DNA from: Paenibacillus lacisoli
Lineage (GTDB): Bacteria; Bacillota; Bacilli; Paenibacillales; Paenibacillaceae
NCBI RefSeq assembly: GCF_030580655.1
Contig: NZ_JAUQTB010000006.1
Location: forward strand, 1 to 64,000
DNA: 64,000 nt
Reading direction: 5' to 3'
Shown: piece after piece, positions 25,741 through 33,559 of the stretch
Position numbering within the stretch: the stretch's first letter is position 1
Layout of the letters: every line of letters begins with the position of its first letter
Position numbers and translations under genes: made by a program
The notes under the pieces: generated by a model
What the model saw: the letters and a program-made list of their open reading frames with translations, nothing else
Told to the model about the DNA's origin: nothing
Databases searched by the model: none

Positions 25741-26469
25741 TCAGGAATCACTGTGCACCGTCAGGCTGACCTTGCTTGTCTCGCACATAAATGTGGAGAG
25801 ATGCACAGGCCTTTTGTCTTCGCCATAGGCGGTCTTCTGAATGCGGAACAGAATGGCGCCAGGGTCACATTCCAGATGGGATGCGATGACGGTATCTGCG
25901 CTAACGACGTCAATCAGCTTGTCATTGCTCGTGATCAAAGTATGGTAGTCCTGCTTGAGAACGGAATAAGTAGACGTTTCTGGTTGAATTTTGAGCTCCA
26001 GTCCGGGGAAACGGTCAAGCGAATAATGAGCCACATCATGGAACAGCGGCCGTTCGTTGACCGACATGACACGCTCCAGCTCGAATACCGGGGCACCTTC
26101 TTCAATGCCCAAGCGCTCTGCTATCGAAGGCGGAGCCGAGATGACTGCGCTGCGGATGATTCGGGAATCGCTTTTGGCACCGAGATGACTGCTGAATTCA
26201 GCGAAGCCGCTGACCGACACGAGTTCGTTATGTACCTTGGGGGCGGTCACGAACGTTCCTTTGCCGGGGATCGGCGTCAGTCTTCCGTCCTTGACGAGGT
26301 CTTCTACGGCTTTGCGAATCGTGATCCGGCTTACCTGATACTGCTTGCACAGCTCGGCCTCCGTAGGAATTTTCTGATTGGTGGCATAAGTTCCGTTATG
26401 GATATCATTAATAATTTTCTGGCGAATTTGGCCATATAACGGCTGCTTGAGAGCAGATTTAGGGGACAT
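25741..26469 (-). CDS. frlR: GntR/HutC-family regulator, likely fructoselysine regulator FrlR
   Basis: 242-residue repressor with an N-terminal winged helix (about 8-75: GTYATNQKIPTEAELCKQY, VSRITIRKAVEDLVKDGRL, GKGTFV) and a UTRA effector domain (about 95-235). The UTRA domain of the HutC type binds phosphorylated sugars or amino acid derivatives. It lies just downstream of a fructoselysine-6-kinase-like gene on the same strand, so fructoselysine 6-phosphate is the likely effector by analogy to B. subtilis FrlR. Start ATG 26469 follows AAGGAGGAACTTT; the open frame to 26511 has no ribosome site. Confidence 0.82.
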   Translation of the reverse strand: MSPKSALKQPLYGQIRQKIINDIHNGTYATNQKIPTEAELCKQYQVSRITIRKAVEDLVKDGRLTPIPGKGTFVTAPKVHNELVSVSGFAEFSSHLGAKSDSRIIRSAVISAPPSIAERLGIEEGAPVFELERVMSVNERPLFHDVAHYSLDRFPGLELKIQPETSTYSVLKQDYHTLITSNDKLIDVVSADTVIASHLECDPGAILFRIQKTAYGEDKRPVHLSTFMCETSKVSLTVHSDS

Positions 26470-26627
26470 AAAGTTCCTCCTTCGTGCGATTAAGTAATGA
26501 GTATACATCATGAAGTCTGCACTTGCTCACACCAGCATTTTAGCAATTCCGTTACTTGAACTATCATCATAGCTTCAAAAGCAAGCAGTTGCACAAAACG
26601 CGAGCGGCTTGATCGAGTTGCAAACTG

Positions 26628-26664
26628 CAAATAAATATGAGCTATTTTATCACGTATTTATTTG
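26628..26664. repeat. 10-bp inverted repeat upstream of frlR
   Basis: CAAATAAATA at 26628-26637 and its perfect complement TATTTATTTG at 26655-26664, arms 17 bases apart, in the frlD-frlR gap. It could be the FrlR operator. Confidence 0.5.
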
Positions 26665-26743
26665 TATTGCAGTATTCTGGGTCCAAATTGAATTTTGAGC
26701 GTTTGAATAAAGGACACACGGGTACCCGGGATCGTCATCATCC

Positions 26744-27523
26744 CTACCAGGCACCTAATTTTCCGATCGTTGCAGCTGCACAGCGGCTGCCTTTCTCCAG
26801 CCCCATCCGGATAGACCCTCCAGCCATCATGACGTGCAGGTAGCCAGCGATAAAGGAGTCACCTGCCCCCAGGGTGTCCACGACGACGGTCTGAATCGCA
26901 GACCGTTTGATAAAGCGTCTTCCATTGTACACCATGCTGCCGTTAGCCCCGAGAGTGACGATTACATTTCGGGTCCCATGATTGCACATCTCAGTCATAA
27001 AGTTCCGAATGTAACTGTCATCCTTGCTGTAAGAAAAGAAGGCGTAATCAAGAACTGGAGCCAGTTCCTTGACCAAGGGGTCAGTAAAACGGTCAGAAAA
27101 GTCAAACGAGGTATCCAGTCCGCGTTCCTTCCAATAGGGGAAGTGAGTATGACAATGTCCCCAGACGACAGAGTGGATGCACCGGTGGGAGGATAAAAAA
27201 GACAGGTCCTCCTCCGTTAGTTTAAACCGGCTCATGACGCCTTGATGATATTCACCCATTGTCCGTTCCCCTTGAATAAGGTTCACTTGAGTGGTAGCTG
27301 TACGGCCTTCTACGGTATACATATGGGAAAGGTCGATACCGCTCCCTGACAGACGTCTAAGAAGTTCCTGACCTTCTTCGTCACTGCCGATCCAACCGGT
27401 ATAAGAGACCCTGCTGCCCAGACGGGACAGCCAGACGGCCACGTTAACAGCATTCCCGCCGGGAAACCGGCTGCCGTTCTCATAGAGATCCATACAATTA
27501 TCACCAACTGATGCTATAACCAT
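26744..27523 (-). CDS. frlD: PfkB-family kinase, fructoselysine 6-kinase-like (FrlD)
   Basis: 259-residue PfkB sugar kinase. The N-terminus IASVGDNCMDLY, the GGNAVNVAVWLSRLG block, the HSVVWGH segment, FDFSDRF and the C-terminal GAGDSFIAGYL anion hole with the catalytic Asp, ending in GAW, follow E. coli FrlD closely. It would phosphorylate fructoselysine at C6 in Amadori-product use. No FrlB deglycase or fructoselysine transporter is adjacent, so the pathway would need partners elsewhere. Start ATG 27523 follows GAGGTGACACCC; the longer open frame to 27637 lacks a ribosome site. Confidence 0.85.
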   Translation of the reverse strand: MVIASVGDNCMDLYENGSRFPGGNAVNVAVWLSRLGSRVSYTGWIGSDEEGQELLRRLSGSGIDLSHMYTVEGRTATTQVNLIQGERTMGEYHQGVMSRFKLTEEDLSFLSSHRCIHSVVWGHCHTHFPYWKERGLDTSFDFSDRFTDPLVKELAPVLDYAFFSYSKDDSYIRNFMTEMCNHGTRNVIVTLGANGSMVYNGRRFIKRSAIQTVVVDTLGAGDSFIAGYLHVMMAGGSIRMGLEKGSRCAAATIGKLGAW

Positions 27524-27663
27524 GGGTGTCACCTCGGAAACTTGGTATTTCGGTAAAGATATGATAGTGAGAGCCGACATAATTCGGCATTCTTCCCGCA
27601 TTGTACAATAAAAAAGTTGTGCTGAACAGTTGGTCATTTTTGTTATGGATATGGCAAGCAGAT

Positions 27664-27700
27664 AAAAGCCGGAAACCGCCTTGTGACGGTTTCCGGCTTT
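27664..27700. terminator. Strong terminator
   Basis: AAAGCCGGAAACCG pairs with CGGTTTCCGGCTTT, followed by AT-rich sequence on both sides. It lies directly after the stop of the 71-aa gene at 27718 and upstream of frlD, so on the minus strand it ends the small-gene pair. Confidence 0.9.
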
Positions 27701-27717
27701 ATGCTGGCCTATGGAGA

Positions 27718-27933
27718 TTATGAGGGTTTATGCAGTTGATTTTCCCTGGGAATGGCGTGCTCCATCGCAGCCTTCTGGTCTTTGTCTTTCAGCGCCTGAG
27801 GAAATGATTCTTCTTTAAAAAGACCAAACTCCGGATCTGTATCCCGCTCGGTCACAAGATCCTGCACTTCCTCGTCACCATGACCGTACTTCGCGCTGTT
27901 CTTCGGATTGGGTTCTGTCGGACGGGTTCCCAT
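27718..27933 (-). CDS. Small hydrophilic hypothetical protein (71 aa)
   Basis: 71 residues, very hydrophilic and rich in Glu, Asp and Lys (SAKYGHGDEEVQDLVTERD, KEESFPQALKDKDQKAA). No membrane segment or known domain. Its ATG overlaps the stop of the upstream gene (TAATG) behind AAGGGAGGG, so the two are translationally coupled. Resembles the disordered small proteins that accompany stress genes in Bacillales; function unknown. Confidence 0.75.
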   Translation of the reverse strand: MGTRPTEPNPKNSAKYGHGDEEVQDLVTERDTDPEFGLFKEESFPQALKDKDQKAAMEHAIPRENQLHKPS

Positions 27934-28217
27934 TAATCATCCCTCCCTTTCTTCCGCTCCTCAGGTTCCGGCGAGCCTGGCCCAGGCACAGCGTTCTCCC
28001 CGATTCCGCTGCTGTTTACCGTCTCGGACAGGGCTGATTTTACCGGACGTTCGGCAATATAGCGTTCTTCAGAGACATCCTCACTTACTCCCTGAGTGGT
28101 CACCGTACTGACATTCTCCATATCATGATCAGGAATCTGGACGTCCGGTTCACTGATCCCCATTTTCTGATATCGTTCAAAGGCTTTATCTGCTTCGCTC
28201 ATTGGATCCTTCATCAT
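27933..28217 (-). CDS. Small hydrophilic hypothetical protein (94 aa)
   Basis: About 94 residues, no membrane helix. An N-terminal amphipathic helix (MSEADKAFERYQKMG) is followed by an acidic, Ser/Thr/Glu/Pro-rich and probably disordered remainder. ATG 28217 is preceded by AAAGGAGAGATGCAGC; an upstream in-frame ATG at 28238 has no site. A TTGACA at 28279-28274 on the minus strand precedes it, with a GGGTAA 15 bases beyond. First gene of a two-gene unit with the 71-aa protein, divergent from the general-stress protein. Confidence 0.75.
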   Translation of the reverse strand: MMKDPMSEADKAFERYQKMGISEPDVQIPDHDMENVSTVTTQGVSEDVSEERYIAERPVKSALSETVNSSGIGENAVPGPGSPEPEERKKGRDD

Positions 28218-28338
28218 GCTGCATCTCTCCTTTGCCATGAGTCTGTGAATCGTTTTCTACTTCCTTTTTACCCGTTATGAGAAATGTCAATCCCTTTCAA
28301 TACGGCAGGAGGTTACGTCTTAGGAGAAGCCGGGTGAC

Positions 28339-28364
28339 CGTTTGAGCTCTCGGGTTCCCGGGTA
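28339..28364 (+). promoter_or_regulatory. Candidate sigma-B-like promoter of the YflT-like gene
   Basis: GTTTGA at 28339-28344, 14 bases, GGGTAA at 28359-28364; one mismatch in each box to GTTTAA-N14-GGGTAT. The start codon is 58 bases downstream. Confidence 0.55.
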
Positions 28365-28421
28365 AACAACGAGTAAGTCATATCAACATAAGGATTCACT
28401 AAATAGAGGAGGCTGATGGAT

Positions 28422-29210
28422 ATGAACCGGAAAATTGTAGGTGTTTTTGATACAGAACAAGCGGCAAGCCGGGCCATTGAGGATTTGAAGACGAACGGCT
28501 TCCATACTGAAGATATTTCTGTCATTGCCAAGGATCGCCAAGAGGTCGCTGATCTCAGTGAAGAGACAGGGACGAAAGCCCCGGAAGGCGTTGCCTCCGG
28601 AGCTGCAACCGGCGGTGTAGTCGGCGGAGTCGCAGGCTTGCTCGCAGGAATTGGCGCATTGGCCATACCGGGAATTGGGCCTATTCTGGCAGCCGGTCCG
28701 ATTGCAGCTGTACTGACAGGTGCAGCCGTTGGTGCCGGAGCCGGCGGTTTGGTAGGCGGACTGGTAGGTCTTGGCATCCCTGAGGATGAGGCTTCGGTGT
28801 ATGATACGAATGTGAGTGAAGGCAAAATTCTGGTCTTGGTAGATGCAGATGAAGGTCTCAGCACCCAGGTTCAGAACCTGTTCCGCACCAACGGTGCGAT
28901 GAATACCCAGTTCTACCGGGATAATCTGGTGGAAGAGGGTCAGAATTACGGAACGGCGATGCCTGCAGAGCAGGGGCTTCCGGCGGATGCTCCGCTGAAC
29001 GAGGATCGTACGCTGGACACCCGTGCACTGGACGGCCGTCTGCCGCAGGACAGGGAGTCTTCCGCCAGCCGCAGCGGCGAAGCGAATATCGCTCCGATCC
29101 GCTACCCTTCTGATCGTACGGATGAGGAAATCACACCGGATACCAAGGATCCGAATCAGACTGGTGAGGGGCTGTACGGTGTACGCAGTGACCATGAGAC
29201 CCGCCGATAA
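28422..29210 (+). CDS. General stress protein, YflT/GSP17M domain
   Basis: About 262 residues. The N-terminus (KIVGVFDTEQAASRAIEDLK, HTEDISVIAKD) is the general stress protein 17M fold. A long glycine/alanine-rich membrane-like stretch (about 58-122, GGVVGGVAGLLAGIGALAIPG-type) follows, then a second alpha/beta part, and a hydrophilic C-terminal tail rich in Asp, Arg and Glu (about 170-262). The tail is longer than in B. subtilis YflT. ATG 28422 was preferred for nine-base spacing to AGAGGAGG; ATG 28416 is possible. A stress-type promoter lies upstream. Followed by a terminator. Confidence 0.82.
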   Translation: MNRKIVGVFDTEQAASRAIEDLKTNGFHTEDISVIAKDRQEVADLSEETGTKAPEGVASGAATGGVVGGVAGLLAGIGALAIPGIGPILAAGPIAAVLTGAAVGAGAGGLVGGLVGLGIPEDEASVYDTNVSEGKILVLVDADEGLSTQVQNLFRTNGAMNTQFYRDNLVEEGQNYGTAMPAEQGLPADAPLNEDRTLDTRALDGRLPQDRESSASRSGEANIAPIRYPSDRTDEEITPDTKDPNQTGEGLYGVRSDHETRR

Positions 29211-29246
29211 CCCGGGAAACAGCGGCCGCAGCGCTGGCTGCTGAAT

Positions 29247-29290
29247 AAGAGCTGTTCTTCCTGCCTGTGGGCAGAGAGAGCAGCTCTTTT
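29247..29290 (+). terminator. Terminator after the YflT-like gene
   Basis: AAGAGCTG pairs with CAGCTCTT, with an inner CTGCC/GGCAG stem, followed by TT(T)CTC. Confidence 0.85.
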
Positions 29291-29321
29291 CTCATGCTTT
29301 TGGTGATGCTGGAGCGTAATG

Positions 29322-29350
29322 AAAAAAGACAGATCCCGAAAGGACCTGCC
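29322..29350 (-). terminator. Terminator of the acidic small gene
   Basis: Minus-strand GCAGGTCC-tttc-GGGATCTGTC with G-T pairs, followed by TTTTTT, 45 bases after the stop. Confidence 0.7.
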
Positions 29351-29394
29351 TTAATCCCTGCCATGTTAATCATGTGGATGAGGAAGGAGCTTCA

Positions 29395-29706
29395 TCAATC
29401 CAGAATGTCATCACTATCTACGGATTCGTCATCCCCATCCGAGCCATTGAGGAGATCTGTTCCATGCAGAAGTTCAGCAGGCGCTGACGGGTCTACCGGC
29501 GAGTTGACCGCAATAGCATCTGCATCGGGGACATCCTCAAATGGTGTATCGGGCCCTTCGGTCAGATTTTCCCAATTGATCTCAGCATTCTCCAGGGAAG
29601 GCTCAAAGTCGATCGCCGGATTGTTCAGCGTGCTGTCTGTCACTGGGGTGGAAGCTGTATCGGAAGGGAAGGCTTGCAGTTCATTTTGATTAGGTTGAAT
29701 AGCCAT
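29395..29706 (-). CDS. Acidic small hypothetical protein (103 aa)
   Basis: 103 residues, strongly acidic (Asp/Glu over 20 percent, very few Lys/Arg) and probably disordered, ending in a Gly-Ser-Asp-rich tail (NGSDGDDESVDSDDILD). No domain recognised. ATG 29706 follows AAGGAGATGATCTGT, favoured over the open-frame start at 29727. The promoter pattern at 29752-29777 suggests stress or stationary-phase expression. Confidence 0.75.
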   Translation of the reverse strand: MAIQPNQNELQAFPSDTASTPVTDSTLNNPAIDFEPSLENAEINWENLTEGPDTPFEDVPDADAIAVNSPVDPSAPAELLHGTDLLNGSDGDDESVDSDDILD

Positions 29707-29751
29707 ACAGATCATCTCCTTATACAATGAAAATCATCTCTTACTTCGACC

Positions 29752-29777
29752 TTACCCAAACCGGGAGCATGCTAAAC
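29752..29777 (-). promoter_or_regulatory. Candidate sigma-B-like promoter of the acidic small gene
   Basis: Minus-strand GTTTAG (29777-29772), 14-base spacer, GGGTAA (29757-29752), 45 bases before the start. Same pattern as before the YflT-like gene and the first SDR. Confidence 0.55.
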
Positions 29778-29907
29778 GATTGTATTGTTTGCCCAAGGTG
29801 TACAATAAATGCATTATTAAGGATTGTAGGAGAGCGCCGAGCACTATAAAATGGAAAAGGATGAAAAGACAGCTTGTACACATCAACAAAAGGAGTGAGC
29901 TGAAGCC

Positions 29908-30195
29908 ATGGAATGGCTGACACTTGGAGGCATGCTCCAGACGATTCGTATCGGCCAGAAGGCTTCCACCGCCGGACATTCACGAACAGCTGTCCGCAGG
30001 CCGGACGGTCTGTTCTGGATCGGGGGAATCCTCGACGGCAAGCCGGTAGAAATACGTGACTATCTGTTCTCGGATATATGGACCATTTATGAAGATGAAG
30101 AGAGTGCGGAATGGATCCCTTTCCGGGAAGAACTTGAACATAAGGAACGTGAAATGATTGAGAATCAGTTTATGGATGAAAGACTGCGTAAATAA
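29908..30195 (+). CDS. Small hypothetical protein (95 aa)
   Basis: Unrecognised 95-residue soluble protein. N-terminal half strand-rich with basic residues (QTIRIGQKA, RRPDGLFWIGGILDGKPVEI), C-terminal half a charged helix (FREELEHKEREMIENQFMDERLRK). AAAGGAGTGAG stands before ATG at slightly long spacing. No terminator seen before the next gene at 30316. Confidence 0.65.
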   Translation: MEWLTLGGMLQTIRIGQKASTAGHSRTAVRRPDGLFWIGGILDGKPVEIRDYLFSDIWTIYEDEESAEWIPFREELEHKEREMIENQFMDERLRK

Positions 30196-30315
30196 AGTGT
30201 TTCTGTGCATGTATAAAGCTAACATATGCGATTTGGAAGGGTACAGCGCTTTGCGTCTAGAATATAGAACGGTATGAAACCAATACCTATTTTCACTTAT
30301 TCCGGGGTGCTAAAC

Positions 30316-32205
30316 ATGAGCGGACTGCCTAAGGCTGTCAAAACGTTCATTCTGTTCTTGATGTGTATCTTTGTTCTGTTCCCGTTTCCGGCTTCAGCAG
30401 ACACAGGCCCCCAGGAGCATCAGGTAACATCCTGGGAGATGAAGTGGGGAGTACCACAGGATGACGGCTTGCTGGGGAGGATGCCCGGCACCTCCTGGAT
30501 GGCTGTGGACGGCAGTCACGAGGAGTTCTACAAGACGAAGCCGGCGGACGTCGATTCCGCCTGGGTCCGGGTAAAGATCCCGGTTCTGCGGGAGGCATCT
30601 CCGGCGCTGCTGTTTAACAACATTACGGCTAAACGCATTATTATCTACAAGGATAAGAGCAGTGTCTATGAGTCTTACCGGACGTATAACTATGATCAGA
30701 ACCGGGTTCTGCTGCCGCTGCAGCCGGAAGAGGAGGGCTCAGAACTGCTGATCTGGCTGCAAAGCAATGTCAGCGAGGTTGGCATTACAGGCTCTGTTCA
30801 GGCCGGAACCTACGGGGCGCTCTTGAGTCAATACATGGGGCAGGACCTCTCTGATATTATTATGGGGAGTACGTTCATACTTACGGCTGTCGTTATGCTG
30901 TTCTGCTCCATCTTTCTGAACCGGGATAACCTATCGATCTGGTTGTCTCTCAGCCTGGTTATTTTAACGATCGGTATTCTGATTGTGACGTATTCACCAT
31001 TTCTGTTCACATTCTACAAAGATTACGGCCAGATTTATCTCACGCTTTTTGATGTTTCCCTATTCGTGCTGCTTCCGTCGCTCACGATATTTTTCGAGAA
31101 AATTATCGGGATTTTCCGTCTCCTGACATGGTACCGTCACATGCTGGTGATCTATTCCCTGGCAGGTATTCTGTTCATGATTGTTAATACATTGTCTGGG
31201 AACCGCTATTATCATGCCTATTATCTGTACAGCGTCAAAGCGCTCGGCATCCTGATTGTACTCATGCTGCTGATTATTGTCTCAGGAACCATTCGGAGTG
31301 CGGTCAAAGGTAATAAAGAAGGTCTGATTCTTACTTTCGGATTTATCCTGTTCGCACTTGCCTGCATGATTGAGCTTCTGATCTTCTACGTTCAGGATCA
31401 TTATCATTTTGTACTGTGGAAATGGGGAATGGTGGGGTTCGTGATTTCTTTGATTGTTATTCTCGGACGGCGGCTTGCACACAAGCATGAGCAGGTTGTG
31501 AAATACTCCAAGGAACTGGAGATGTTCAACAACGAGCTTCAGCGTTCAGAGAAAATGGAGATTATCAGCGATCTCGCTGCATCGGTTGCCCATGAAGTAC
31601 GTAATCCGCTTCAGGTGACGCGCGGTTTCCTGCAGCTGATGAATGAGCAGAACAGCGATAACGGTAAAGGGTATCTGAAATATGCACTGGAGGAGCTGGA
31701 TAGGGCGTCCGAGATTATTACCGATTTTCTGACCTTTGCCAAGCCGGAGTTCGAGCAGGTGTCTATTCTGAACATCATCGATGAATTCCGGCATATTGAG
31801 GGAATCCTGAACCCTATGGCCAGTCTGGAGGGTGGACGTATCTACCTTAATATTCCGGACGGACTGCGGGTACAGGGCAATTCATCGAAGTTCAAGCAGG
31901 CATTCATTAATATGATCAAGAACAGCATTGAAGCGTTTGGACCGGAGCGTGAAGGGGAAATCCGGATCTGGGCCTATGCGGAGAATGAGCAGATTGTAAT
32001 CCATATCCAGGATAACGGGGAGGGCATGAGCGCCAGTGAACTGTCTCATCTCGGCGAGCCTTATTTCTCTAACAAAACCAAGGGTACGGGCCTGGGAATG
32101 ATGGTTACCTTCCGCATTATCGAAGCGATGAAGGGACGGATCAGCTACACAAGTGCAAAAGGAGTGGGAACCGAGGCCGTTGTCCGTTTCCCTGCAGCCG
32201 GATGA
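30316..32205 (+). CDS. 7TM sensor histidine kinase (7TMR-DISM type)
   Basis: 629-residue membrane kinase. An N-terminal signal peptide is followed by an outside beta domain (about 30-180, carbohydrate-binding DISM type), seven membrane helices (about 185-395), a short coiled coil, then a HisKA domain with phospho-acceptor motif SVAHEVRNPLQVTRGFLQLM (about 435-455) and an HATPase with NMIKNSIEAF, DNGEGMS and KGTGLGM. The HisKA sequence resembles Bacillus sporulation kinases that phosphorylate Spo0F, and no response regulator is adjacent, so an orphan phosphorelay kinase is a reasonable inference. ATG 30316 has GGGGTG upstream; earlier ATG 30274 lacks a site. Confidence 0.88.
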   Translation: MSGLPKAVKTFILFLMCIFVLFPFPASADTGPQEHQVTSWEMKWGVPQDDGLLGRMPGTSWMAVDGSHEEFYKTKPADVDSAWVRVKIPVLREASPALLFNNITAKRIIIYKDKSSVYESYRTYNYDQNRVLLPLQPEEEGSELLIWLQSNVSEVGITGSVQAGTYGALLSQYMGQDLSDIIMGSTFILTAVVMLFCSIFLNRDNLSIWLSLSLVILTIGILIVTYSPFLFTFYKDYGQIYLTLFDVSLFVLLPSLTIFFEKIIGIFRLLTWYRHMLVIYSLAGILFMIVNTLSGNRYYHAYYLYSVKALGILIVLMLLIIVSGTIRSAVKGNKEGLILTFGFILFALACMIELLIFYVQDHYHFVLWKWGMVGFVISLIVILGRRLAHKHEQVVKYSKELEMFNNELQRSEKMEIISDLAASVAHEVRNPLQVTRGFLQLMNEQNSDNGKGYLKYALEELDRASEIITDFLTFAKPEFEQVSILNIIDEFRHIEGILNPMASLEGGRIYLNIPDGLRVQGNSSKFKQAFINMIKNSIEAFGPEREGEIRIWAYAENEQIVIHIQDNGEGMSASELSHLGEPYFSNKTKGTGLGMMVTFRIIEAMKGRISYTSAKGVGTEAVVRFPAAG

Positions 32206-32220
32206 AAATCCGGCTTTTTT
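32196..32220 (+). terminator. Terminator overlapping the kinase stop codon
   Basis: AGCCGGAT-gaaa-ATCCGGCT followed by TTTTTT; the stop codon lies in the stem. Confidence 0.9.
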
Positions 32221-32288
32221 GTGCTGCCGGGCTGCAGAGAAAGGGGCCTTGTCCCACTCCTTGGGGCTTGAATTACCGAATCAAGTGC

Positions 32289-32534
32289 TTACCACATTAA
32301 TTTGGATTTCTCGGTAGTGACGATCATGCTGGCAGGACTCGGGGGAATGACCAGATAAAATTCGTCCGGGGACTCCTCAACGGTACGCAGTTTGATATGG
32401 TCGGGAATGATGACACCCAGCACTTCCTTGATTGCCGATTTGGGATCTTCAATCAGTTTTTGCCGGAATGTCGGATCTTCCCAAGCCTTTTGGATCAATT
32501 GCGTTTGTAATACTCCTTCTGCAGTCATAGCCAT
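32289..32534 (-). CDS. NHLP-type RiPP leader peptide / precursor
   Basis: 81-residue protein with the nitrile-hydratase-like leader pattern of NHLP/proteusin precursors: KAWEDPTFRQKLIEDPKSAIKEV (residues 16-38, in W-x-DP-x-F and DPK-x-A motifs), LGVIIPDHIKLRTVEES and FYLVIPP (59-65). The leader normally guides modifying enzymes; the core should be the last residues (about 66-81, PSPASMIVTTEKSKLMW region). There is no Gly-Gly cleavage site and no Cys, unlike typical proteusins. AAGGTGATC stands seven bases from the ATG. It is the second gene of a pair with the isoprenoid-synthase-like enzyme (55-base leader plus palindrome between them). Confidence 0.85.
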   Translation of the reverse strand: MAMTAEGVLQTQLIQKAWEDPTFRQKLIEDPKSAIKEVLGVIIPDHIKLRTVEESPDEFYLVIPPSPASMIVTTEKSKLMW

Positions 32535-32563
32535 CCACGATCACCTTACCCTTGTTTTATTAG

Positions 32564-32578
32564 GATACGTTACGTATC
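32564..32578. promoter_or_regulatory. Perfect 15-bp palindrome between the isoprenoid-like enzyme and the NHLP peptide
   Basis: GATACGT-T-ACGTATC, perfect 7+1+7 palindrome, 30 bases upstream of the peptide start. It could be an operator for a separate peptide promoter (weak TTGTCC-N17-TAACGT on the minus strand) or an mRNA hairpin. Confidence 0.55.
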
Positions 32579-32614
32579 AAATATAGCATGGACAACCCGT
32601 ATTATCTATCCAAT

Positions 32615-33559
32615 TTATACATTCTTTTCTATAAAATATTGAAGTCCGCCTGCCCGCAGCAGCCGCTGCCTCTCTTCCAGAATCAGATCAGCGTCCTGCT
32701 GGAGACCCTGGAAAATAGCTTCACCGAAATCAGCAAGATGGGGTGCAAAGGTCAAGGGAACAGGTACCGTACGAATCAAATCCCTGCCGCGCTCCACATA
32801 TCGGTTGAGGATACAGGTTGTATAGATCGCTTCTTCCACCTGCTGCCGGGTCAGCTGCTCCTGGTGAGCCATTCCGTACTCATGCCTGATGAATGAGAGC
32901 AGGCAGTTATAGCTGTTGTGGACGAGGTCTTCTTCCCAGTCTGACCAGTCATCCGCCATCTGCAGGGCGAGCAGCACAGCATCTACATAGGAAGAGAAGG
33001 AAGCAATTTCTTCCCGCTGTCCACGCAGCAAAAGGACGGAGGTAGACGCGATCTTAATTGGCGCTGCCTTGCAGGCCACATTAAAAGGCTCTGACATAAA
33101 GGGATCTGCCTGCGTCTCCCTGACGATGGCTTCAGCCCAATCCCGTGTGTATTCGCGCAGATATTCCCACACCAGCGGGTTGTCAGGGAACCTGGCACGA
33201 TAGATGGCGAGACATTCGTCATACATCATGGTTCCCAGCCCAATTTGCTCCCGCCAAGCTTCGGGACGGGTGTCCATCAGATCATCCAGAATGAAATAAT
33301 GAAGCATGAGAAATACGTTGCCGATGGACAATTGGCGGTAGGTATCGGGGGGAATGGAATCCGAAGAGGAGGCATCTTGCATCCATAACGGGAGCAGGTA
33401 ACAAATATAATTGTTAATGCTGTCCTCCAGCAGCGGATTGAACCGATCCAGATACCTGATTCCCAGGTCATTCAATGGGGACGGAAAGAGGGAGATTCGC
33501 TGCCCGGCTTCCGCATAAATCCCTGCCAGTTCTGTCTGATAGGGTGTAAACCATTTCAT
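32615..33559 (-). CDS. Class I isoprenoid synthase-like enzyme (DDxxD), paired with NHLP peptide
   Basis: 314-residue all-helical protein of the class I terpenoid/prenyl synthase fold. First aspartate motif DDLMD at 92-96 (in YFILDDLMDTRPE), second DDWSD at 203-207 preceded by LQMA (200-202) and followed by WEED, and the lysine/helix segment CKAAPIKIAS (163-172). The arrangement resembles trans-prenyl synthases, but the flanking RRG-type arginines of the first motif are missing, so it may be a terpene cyclase or a prenyl-transfer enzyme. Start ATG 33559 has GGTGAG eight bases before; three earlier in-frame starts (to 33568) overlap that site. Upstream of the NHLP peptide on the same strand. 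Confidence 0.75.
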   Translation of the reverse strand: MKWFTPYQTELAGIYAEAGQRISLFPSPLNDLGIRYLDRFNPLLEDSINNYICYLLPLWMQDASSSDSIPPDTYRQLSIGNVFLMLHYFILDDLMDTRPEAWREQIGLGTMMYDECLAIYRARFPDNPLVWEYLREYTRDWAEAIVRETQADPFMSEPFNVACKAAPIKIASTSVLLLRGQREEIASFSSYVDAVLLALQMADDWSDWEEDLVHNSYNCLLSFIRHEYGMAHQEQLTRQQVEEAIYTTCILNRYVERGRDLIRTVPVPLTFAPHLADFGEAIFQGLQQDADLILEERQRLLRAGGLQYFIEKNV

